Source: Helicobacteraceae bacterium (lineage in GTDB: Bacteria > Campylobacterota > Campylobacteria > Campylobacterales > Sulfurimonadaceae). From it: DNA of 58,279 nucleotides. How positions within the stretch are numbered: the stretch's first letter is position 1; every line of letters starts with the position of its first letter. Location: positions 1 through 58,279 of the forward strand of contig CANMJR010000015.1 in the NCBI GenBank assembly GCA_947498025.1, written 5' to 3'. Below the pieces are notes generated by a model that saw only the letters and a list, made by a program, of their open reading frames with translations, ran no database searches and had not been told where the DNA came from. A program made the translations under genes and the position numbers. Below are positions 53,117 through 58,279 of this stretch, piece by piece.

Positions 53117-53896
53117 ATGGACACAAAATTAAAAATCGGAAAATATGAGTTAGGTTCTCGTTTAATAGTAGGAAGCGGAAAATATAAAGATTTTGAGACA
53201 ACAAAACAGGCAACGCTTTTGAGCGGAAGTGAGCTAATCACAGTTGCAGTTCGCCGCCTTAACATTACAAACCCTGACCAAGAGAATCTTCGCGATACTT
53301 TTAAAGGAACAAATGTAAAGTTCTTACCAAACTCTGCAGGATGTACAACTGCCGAAGAGGCGATAACGACATTTCGTCTCACGCGTGAAGCAACGGGGAT
53401 TGATTTGATAAAATTAGAAGTTATCGGAGATACGCAAAAAACCCTCTATCCCGATGTTTTGGAGACTATTAGAGCATGTGAAATCTTATCAAAAGAGGGT
53501 TTTACAATTATGGCTTACACTTCGGATGACCCGATTATGGCAAAAAGACTTGAAGATGCCGGTGCACATGCCATCATGCCTTTGGCCGCACCCATCGGAA
53601 GCGGTTTAGGGATTCAAAACCCTTACAACATCGTTTTCATCCGTGAGGCTGTAAGCGTTCCTGTAATTGTTGATGCGGGAATTGGATGTGCGAGTGATGC
53701 CGCATATGCGATGGAGTTGGGTGCGCATGGGGTTTTAACAAACACGGCAATCGCCTGTGCGCAAAATCCGATGATTATGGCTGAGGCTATGAAACATGCG
53801 GTAATCGCAGGAAGAATGAGCTATTTATCCGGAAGAATTCCTAAGCGACCTTATGCGACTGCCTCTTCGCCGATTGACGGAATGATACAGTTTTAA
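53117..53896 (+). CDS. thiG: Thiazole synthase ThiG
   Basis: A 259-residue TIM-barrel enzyme that forms the thiazole phosphate of thiamine from deoxyxylulose phosphate, dehydroglycine and ThiS-thiocarboxylate. Motifs: [29 protein letters not shown], the Schiff-base Lys in [10 protein letters not shown] and [13 protein letters not shown]. No thiS, thiF or thiH is next to it. Its end overlaps the convergent cyclase gene by 4 bp. Confidence 0.95.
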   Translation: MDTKLKIGKYELGSRLIVGSGKYKDFETTKQATLLSGSELITVAVRRLNITNPDQENLRDTFKGTNVKFLPNSAGCTTAEEAITTFRLTREATGIDLIKLEVIGDTQKTLYPDVLETIRACEILSKEGFTIMAYTSDDPIMAKRLEDAGAHAIMPLAAPIGSGLGIQNPYNIVFIREAVSVPVIVDAGIGCASDAAYAMELGAHGVLTNTAIACAQNPMIMAEAMKHAVIAGRMSYLSGRIPKRPYATASSPIDGMIQF

Positions 53897-55506
53897 TAAG
53901 TTACCACTCTATTTCTGCCGCTTTGTTTGGCGTCATAGAGTGCTTTATCAACTCTATCTGTTAAGCTCTCTCTGCTTTCATTATGGATGTATTCTGTCAC
54001 ACCAAGAGATATCGCCTGTTTACCCGCACTTTTAAAAGTATGCCCTTCTACTTTTTTTCTGATTTTCTCTGCTAAAGTTGTTGCCTGTGCTTTATTCGTA
54101 CTTTGAAGCGTTATAATAAACTCTTCACCGCCCCATCTTGCCACAAAATCACCTTCCCTAACAGTAGAGGATATAATTTTAGCTATCTCCACTAAAACTT
54201 CATCACCTACATTATGCCCAAGCGTGTCATTCACAGTTTTGAAGTGGTCTATATCCAAAAATATTATCGACAGAGGAGATAAGGTTGTTTGGCTAAGCAC
54301 TATAGATTGAGCTAAAACATCGTTAAATTTACCTCTGTTGAAGAGTTTTGTTAAGGTATCTCTTGCAGCTTCCTCTTTGAGCTGTTGAATTTTTTCGTAA
54401 TGTTTTGTTATATCATTAAATATAATCAGGTAAAGTGTTTCATTTTCAACTGATATTTTTTTGGCATGCGGTTTAAAGTATCGATTTTGGGTGTCTTTTT
54501 TTATTAATACTTTTAGCTCTTTAGCATGTTGTTTTTGCAAATAATCTATCCAATATTGACCATCTATATATTGCTGTAAGAAATCTTTTTTATCTGTTTT
54601 TTCAAAAATATCTGAAATGTGTTGAAATTTATCTTTGAACTCTTCTAATGAATTTAGTCCAAAAAAATCAAGGGCAGTCTTATTTGTAAAAACAAGGTTG
54701 TCCCCATCTGTCACTATGAGTAAACTGAGGTCGGCATCTAAAATTTGTTGAAGAAGCTCCTGAGTCAGTTTTATCTCTTTTGTTCTTTTTTCAACTTCTA
54801 ATTTGAGATATTCATTGTTTGCAATCTGTTTTTTTATCAAAAATGTGATTGCTGACAAAAAGATTAAAATTAACGAAATACTTAGAAACGATTTGTTTCT
54901 TGTGTCTGTAACAAATTGATTATATTCGCTGCTGTCTAGGCTGACACTAATTCCACCTCTAATATCACCAACTTTATATCCTTGAACTTCATGACAGACT
55001 AAACAATCTTTTGTCGTTATGAGAGAACCCATGTAGTTGAATTGATTATTTTCGGATAACTCATAATATTCGTTTTCTCTTGTTTTTTCAATATATTCAA
55101 GTGCTTTTTTTTCAAATGGTGTTGCTTTATTATTCGGATTTATAGGATTAAGACTTGTAATGCGAAAGTGGAAATCTTTTATATTTGAAATTTCAGAGAG
55201 CTGTCTTGTCATCCAAGCCGGATTTATTTTGATAAGAGTTCTATTGTCATCAGTTTTTAAAGTATTGTTTTTGAGATAGGGATTTGGTTCTTCCCCGACC
55301 TTAGCAAAAGCATATACACCGCCGTAAGAGGCATTCCACTTTCTTGTATTTATTTGGTCAAAGTAGTGAGTTTGAGCCTGTTTAACAAGTATCTGCTTTT
55401 GAAATTCTATACTTTGCGTAGAAAATTGATAAACAGCATAAGAAAGTCCAACCAGCGTTACGAAAGCAATAACATAGAGCGTAACATATTTTGATAAATT
55501 ATTCAT
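53893..55506 (-). CDS. Diguanylate cyclase with periplasmic haem-type (DUF3365) sensor and PAS
   Basis: A 537-residue membrane cyclase. TM1 ~7-27, then a DUF3365/Tll0287-like periplasmic domain with a c-type haem motif CLVCH (~169-173) and [11 protein letters not shown]2 ~205-225, a PAS-like domain (~245-365) and a GGDEF domain (~370-537) with the active motif RWGGEEF. It should make c-di-GMP in response to redox, NO or another haem ligand. An RxxD inhibitory site is not obvious before the GGEEF motif. Confidence 0.87.
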   Translation of the reverse strand: MNNLSKYVTLYVIAFVTLVGLSYAVYQFSTQSIEFQKQILVKQAQTHYFDQINTRKWNASYGGVYAFAKVGEEPNPYLKNNTLKTDDNRTLIKINPAWMTRQLSEISNIKDFHFRITSLNPINPNNKATPFEKKALEYIEKTRENEYYELSENNQFNYMGSLITTKDCLVCHEVQGYKVGDIRGGISVSLDSSEYNQFVTDTRNKSFLSISLILIFLSAITFLIKKQIANNEYLKLEVEKRTKEIKLTQELLQQILDADLSLLIVTDGDNLVFTNKTALDFFGLNSLEEFKDKFQHISDIFEKTDKKDFLQQYIDGQYWIDYLQKQHAKELKVLIKKDTQNRYFKPHAKKISVENETLYLIIFNDITKHYEKIQQLKEEAARDTLTKLFNRGKFNDVLAQSIVLSQTTLSPLSIIFLDIDHFKTVNDTLGHNVGDEVLVEIAKIISSTVREGDFVARWGGEEFIITLQSTNKAQATTLAEKIRKKVEGHTFKSAGKQAISLGVTEYIHNESRESLTDRVDKALYDAKQSGRNRVVTY

Positions 55507-55547
55507 AAAAATATTTTATCAGATATTTATAGCTAAATGACTTAAAA

Positions 55548-55817
55548 TTATATTTTTTCTGAGAGATGTGTCATTAATAATAGTTGACCCATTCCTTCGA
55601 AAAATCTATCAATGCCCATTTCTTTAGCATCTAATGATTTTTCTAGGGCAGTGAAAAAAACAGTTTGTGATTCATCTGAGGCTTGCATGAATGTCTCGAT
55701 AATATAAAGAAAGCTGAGTGTATAAACCTTTCCATTTACATCAAAATCTACTTCCGAATTTATATCTATGCCCTCTTGAGTTAAAAGTTTTTTGCATCTA
55801 TCTTCTGTATTATTCAT
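55548..55817 (-). CDS. Small hypothetical protein upstream of the cyclase
   Basis: An 89-residue acidic protein, helical, with no signal or membrane segment: VDFDVNGKVYTLSFLYIIETFMQAS is the most hydrophobic part. It precedes the cyclase gene on the same strand by 41 bp and has AGGAG upstream of the ATG. Function unknown; a partner of the cyclase is possible from position only. Confidence 0.65.
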   Translation of the reverse strand: MNNTEDRCKKLLTQEGIDINSEVDFDVNGKVYTLSFLYIIETFMQASDESQTVFFTALEKSLDAKEMGIDRFFEGMGQLLLMTHLSEKI

Positions 55818-55942
55818 ATATAAACTCCTGAAAAAATCGATGTAATCTTATAGAATATGCTTTTTTAGTAACTCACAATCCATTTATATTGAAGTCATTA
55901 TACTTAAAATCGTAAATATAAAAAAGAATTGGCAAAAAAGTA

Positions 55943-55971
55943 TTGACATTCTAAAAGTTATTGACTATAAT
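55943..55971 (+). promoter_or_regulatory. Consensus sigma-70 promoter of the tRNA operon
   Basis: TTGACA (55943-55948), a 17-nt spacer, and TATAAT (55966-55971). A perfect -35 is rare in Campylobacterota, in keeping with a strong stable-RNA promoter. It is about 45 nt before tRNA-Pro. Confidence 0.9.
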
Positions 55972-56015
55972 TTCGCCTCATTAATCAGCTGTTTGCTTGA
56001 TTAATTGTGATAGGT

Positions 56016-56093
56016 CGGGGTGTAGCTCAGTATGGTTAGAGTACCTGGTTTGGGACCAGGGGGCCGAAGGTTCGAGTCCTTTCACCCCGACCA
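56016..56093 (+). tRNA. tRNA-Pro (TGG)
   Basis: Acceptor CGGGGTG/CACCCCG, D-arm GTAGCTCAG, anticodon stem CCTGG/CCAGG with loop TTTGGGA giving anticodon TGG, T-arm GGTTCGAGTCC, encoded CCA. Confidence 0.95.
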
Positions 56094-56130
56094 CTTTTAA
56101 AATAATTTTAAGTTTTATATTTTTTAGCAT

Positions 56131-56208
56131 GGTGGGATTAGCTCAGTTGGTTAGAGCACTGGTTTGTGGTGCCGGGGGTCACGGGTTCGAGCCCCGCATC
56201 CCACCCCA
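56131..56208 (+). tRNA. tRNA-His (GTG)
   Basis: Acceptor GTGGGAT/ATCCCAC with the extra G at -1 opposite C73, the mark of tRNA-His. Loop TTGTGGT gives anticodon GTG. The anticodon stem (CTGGT/GCCGG) contains two G-T pairs. CCA is encoded. Confidence 0.94.
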
Positions 56209-56252
56209 TAATATAGAAATATAATACTTAATGAAAATAATAAACTATAGTA

Positions 56253-56329
56253 GCGTTCGTGGCTCAACTGGATAGAGTTTCGGATTTCGGCTCCGAGGGT
56301 TATAGGTTCGAATCCTATCGGGCGTACCA
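56253..56329 (+). tRNA. tRNA-Arg (TCG)
   Basis: Anticodon stem TCGGA/TCCGA with loop TTTCGGC gives anticodon TCG. T-arm AGGTTCGAATCCT; CCA encoded. The acceptor stem (GCGTTCG/CGGGCGT) has three G-T pairs, including the first pair, which is unusual. Confidence 0.92.
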
Positions 56330-56366
56330 TTTGATTTAAACGATAAATGAACTAAGTCCATTTATC

Positions 56367-56420
56367 TACGCTAGACGCTTGGTCACTAAAGCTTTGATTT
56401 TTTATGAAATCAAAAATTAA
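56367..56420 (+). repeat. Intergenic hairpin element, copy 1
   Basis: Between the two tRNA-Arg genes. Shares CTAxxCGCTxxGG and TAAAGCTTT with the copy at 56533-56584. Its stem is TTTGATTT/AAATCAAA (56393-56400, 56407-56414). Confidence 0.6.
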
Positions 56421-56443
56421 TCATGTTTAATTGATTAAAATTT

Positions 56444-56520
<77 letters not shown>

Positions 56521-56532
56521 CTTTTATTTTTT

Positions 56533-56584
56533 ATAAGCTAGCCGCTGAGGCATTAAAGCTTTAACTTTTTAAAGTTAAGAAATT
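56533..56584 (+). repeat. Intergenic hairpin element, copy 2
   Basis: Between tRNA-Arg (TCT) and tRNA-Leu. Same framework as copy 1, but the stem is TTAACTTT/AAAGTTAA (56561-56568, 56571-56578): the sequence has changed on both arms so that pairing is kept. Confidence 0.6.
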
Positions 56585-56613
56585 GAAATATTCAGAAACA
56601 TACAAAATAGTGT

Positions 56614-56698
56614 GCGGATGTGGTGAAATTGGTATACACGCCAGACTTAGGATCTGGTGCCGCAAGGTGTGGGAGTTCGAGTCTCCCCATCCGCACCA
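56614..56698 (+). tRNA. tRNA-Leu (TAG)
   Basis: An 85-nt class II tRNA with a variable arm (TGCCGCAAGGTGT). Acceptor GCGGATG/CATCCGC, anticodon stem CCAGA/TCTGG with loop CTTAGGA giving anticodon TAG, encoded CCA. It ends the operon, and its 3' end borders DNA that looks like an integrated element, so it may be an attachment site. Confidence 0.95.
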
Positions 56699-56761
56699 CC
56701 CTTTAAAATAGGGCTTTACAAGACTTCTTCAATGAAAAAACTTCAAAATTTAAAAAACCTT

Positions 56762-56782
56762 GGGTACGGTCTAGGGTACGGT
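56762..56782 (+). repeat. Direct repeat GGGTACGGT x2 near tRNA-Leu
   Basis: GGGTACGGT at 56762-56770 and 56774-56782, a 12-nt period. GGGTAC-type direct repeats are often found beside tRNA attachment sites of tyrosine-integrase islands as arm-type sites. No integrase gene is within the window. Confidence 0.5.
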
Positions 56783-57019
56783 TTTAGATTTTAAACTTCA
56801 CTTCTTAAAATTAAATTCTTTTTCAAACTAATCAAAAAAATTAAGCAAAATTATTATAAAAATAGAAAAATTACACCGCTATATAACTTCATATAATTTG
56901 GTATATGTAAAACTCTCACTTTTAACACTCAGGCAAAAAATTTCAAAAATTATTATACTGCTACATACAAAGAGAACTATGAAAATTAGGGATTTTTGAT
57001 GTGGTAGATTGAAGAACTC

Positions 57020-57061
57020 TATAAGTTTTTTCCTTGATTAAGACACCTGGAAAAACTTATA
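57020..57061 (+). promoter_or_regulatory. Inverted repeat in the replicase leader
   Basis: TATAAGTTTTTTCC (57020-57033) and GGAAAAACTTATA (57049-57061) pair over 13 bp with one bulged T and a 15-nt loop. It lies about 95 nt before the rep start. In ColE2-type plasmids an antisense RNA and leader hairpin limit Rep translation; the same role here is inference. Confidence 0.45.
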
Positions 57062-57156
57062 AAGCGAAGACTTTTAAAAAAAGTTAGCGTAATTGTACAC
57101 TTACTTACTTTAAAGTTTCTTTATCTCCTACAAAATCAATACAAAGATTATGTAAG

Positions 57157-58279
57157 ATGAAAGATTTTCAAAACGAACTTAACAAAACACTTGACCGCTT
57201 TAACAAGATAAGACTATTCCATACTCATGGATGGATGAACATCTTGCCGATGAAGTACCTCAAAAAAAACCCTCAGAGATATAATCAAATACAACTAAAT
57301 ACAGATGACCACTTCAACGCTATTATCATGGATATAGACGATGAAGAACTGCTCACAGAGTGGAACGCTGTCGGCTTGCCTACTCCTACAATCCAAACAT
57401 TAAATAAACATAACAACAAAGCCCATCTGATATGGCTTTTAAATGTACCGGTAAGCAAAAAGAACCGCAAAGCTGTCAAGTACTACAAAGATATTGTTAA
57501 TAGCATTAAGCAACTAATAGGAGCAGATAAAGCATATCAGAACCACCAGACAAAAAACTTTTTAAATGAAGAGCTTTTTCGAGTGACTCATAATGATTTT
57601 GCTTATGATTTAGGCGATTTTAAAGATTTTATAATTAAAGATGAAAGATATCAATATACTCAACATAAGCCAAAAAGTACAGGAAGTAGACATATTGATC
57701 TATTTAACGAGCTTAGATTCTATGGCTATACAATCGCAAAGCATAGAGACCTCGAAGAGAAACTAATAAAGAGAGCAGAGCTCATCAACGAGCAATTTGA
57801 TTCTCCAATTAAGCCTAAATCTATCATTAAGTCTGTTCTACAATATTGTGAAGAAAATGCAAACAGCTTCTCAAAAAAAAGAGGCGCGATGAATTTCGGA
57901 AAAATAAAGAATTTATCGCAAGAACAATACAAAAAAGAAGTGTACAGACGACAAAGCAAATCAGCAGCAAGAACGGCAGACATAAAGCGTTTAAAAGCCT
58001 CTGCACGCATCAAAGCCACAGTTGAAACACTACTACGCAAAAAAATCAAACTAACCTACGCAAACATCGCAAAACAAGCAAAAATGGCACTCAGAACAGT
58101 TAAAAATCACACAAAGATAATCAAGCTTTTTACTCAAAATATCAATGGTGCAACTAGCTCTTTAAGGGTAATAGCACTTGGGGCGGGCGTAGCCTGCACT
58201 TATCCTCTAGAGTGCTTTGTAGGTGATGTTATGCGTTTAAATTTACAGAACAAAGGAGAAATAACATGTTATCAACATC
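57157..58279 (+). CDS. ColE2-type replicase/primase RepA (runs off window end)
   Basis: The frame is open from the ATG at 57157 to the window end (374 codons, no stop). Residues ~50-130 match the Replicase family: NAIIMDIDD, then NKAHLIWLLNVPV and GADKAYQNHQTKNF. A PriCT-like segment GSRHIDLFNELRFYGY follows (~177-192). Near residue 305 is a helix-turn-helix LTYANIAKQAKMALRTVKNH. Such proteins prime and start plasmid replication at a nearby origin. Its place in a chromosome right after tRNA-Leu suggests an integrated plasmid or island. Only GTAAG precedes the ATG, a weak ribosome site. Confidence 0.8.
   Translation, partial: MKDFQNELNKTLDRFNKIRLFHTHGWMNILPMKYLKKNPQRYNQIQLNTDDHFNAIIMDIDDEELLTEWNAVGLPTPTIQTLNKHNNKAHLIWLLNVPVSKKNRKAVKYYKDIVNSIKQLIGADKAYQNHQTKNFLNEELFRVTHNDFAYDLGDFKDFIIKDERYQYTQHKPKSTGSRHIDLFNELRFYGYTIAKHRDLEEKLIKRAELINEQFDSPIKPKSIIKSVLQYCEENANSFSKKRGAMNFGKIKNLSQEQYKKEVYRRQSKSAARTADIKRLKASARIKATVETLLRKKIKLTYANIAKQAKMALRTVKNHTKIIKLFTQNINGATSSLRVIALGAGVACTYPLECFVGDVMRLNLQNKGEITCYQH

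Larger units (their letters stand above)
56699..57156. other. 458-bp non-coding junction after tRNA-Leu
   Basis: No convincing gene. It holds a 9-bp direct repeat (56762-56782), very AT-rich DNA, and an inverted repeat at 57020-57061 ahead of the replicase gene. It resembles an element end: arm-type sites, then a replication-control leader. Confidence 0.55.

Noticed and set aside
55997-56224. 75-codon plus-strand open frame over tRNA-Pro and tRNA-His
   Set aside because: It only reads through two clear tRNA genes.
58266-58279. Start of another gene (ATG at 58266 after AAAGGAG)
   Set aside because: The ribosome site is good, but only five codons are visible and the frame overlaps the still-open rep gene; too little to call.

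Overview
The window reads as the chromosome of a motile Campylobacterota bacterium, most like Sulfurimonas or Sulfuricurvum. The signs are short flagellins in tandem, two Maf (MptE-like, DUF115) flagellin glycosyltransferases, a complete legionaminic-acid gene set, AT-rich compact DNA with overlapping genes, and a small SRP RNA of the Campylobacterota type. The genus call is inference; no 16S gene is present.

Region 1 (1-22428) is a flagellum and flagellin-glycosylation locus. Three flagellin genes (the first cut by the window edge) are followed by a Maf gene on the minus strand. A plus-strand operon then carries a PtmE-type guanylyltransferase, a radical SAM/SPASM protein and a CMP-nonulosonate synthetase; after a palindrome-rich gap come a second radical SAM/SPASM protein and a Cu/Zn-type permease. 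Facing it is a nine-gene, overlapping minus-strand operon: legB, legC, legH, legI, a legG fused to a PIG-L deacetylase, a second maf, a WbqC-like gene, a methyltransferase and a divergent NeuC-like epimerase. fliD, fliS and a FliT-sized gene follow. Together they would make CMP-legionaminic acid or a modified form and attach it to flagellin. Flagellin 2 has a sigma-28 promoter and flagellin 3 a sigma-54 promoter.

Region 2 (22423-38658) is largely sugar and cell-wall metabolism plus DNA repair. It holds an SDR, a HAD phosphatase, a FucP-type sugar transporter and a mutarotase; a lytic transglycosylase with murU and amgK; a Cache-like membrane protein; glyA; an AraC-MGMT-GNAT fusion with a PNPOx-like protein and an AlkC-type glycosylase; then anmK, an SSS transporter, nagZ and a small nucleoside-phosphorylase-like protein. 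Two separate operons therefore encode peptidoglycan-sugar recycling (NagZ, AnmK, AmgK, MurU).

Region 3 (38659-55817) has the SRP RNA, rpmI-rplT, a nitrate/nitrite-type chemoreceptor with a STAS protein, rarA, a pseudouridine synthase, kdsD, an outer-membrane protein, a small lipoprotein, and a 1266-residue secreted protein with two NHL-repeat arrays set inside Ig-like domains. After it come a P-loop protein, nnrE/nnrD, thiG, a haem-type diguanylate cyclase and a small unknown gene.

Region 4 (55818-58279) is a five-gene tRNA operon (Pro, His, Arg, Arg, Leu) behind a consensus sigma-70 promoter. Immediately after tRNA-Leu the DNA changes to what looks like an integrated plasmid or island: short direct repeats, a non-coding leader with an inverted repeat, and a ColE2-type replicase gene running off the window end.
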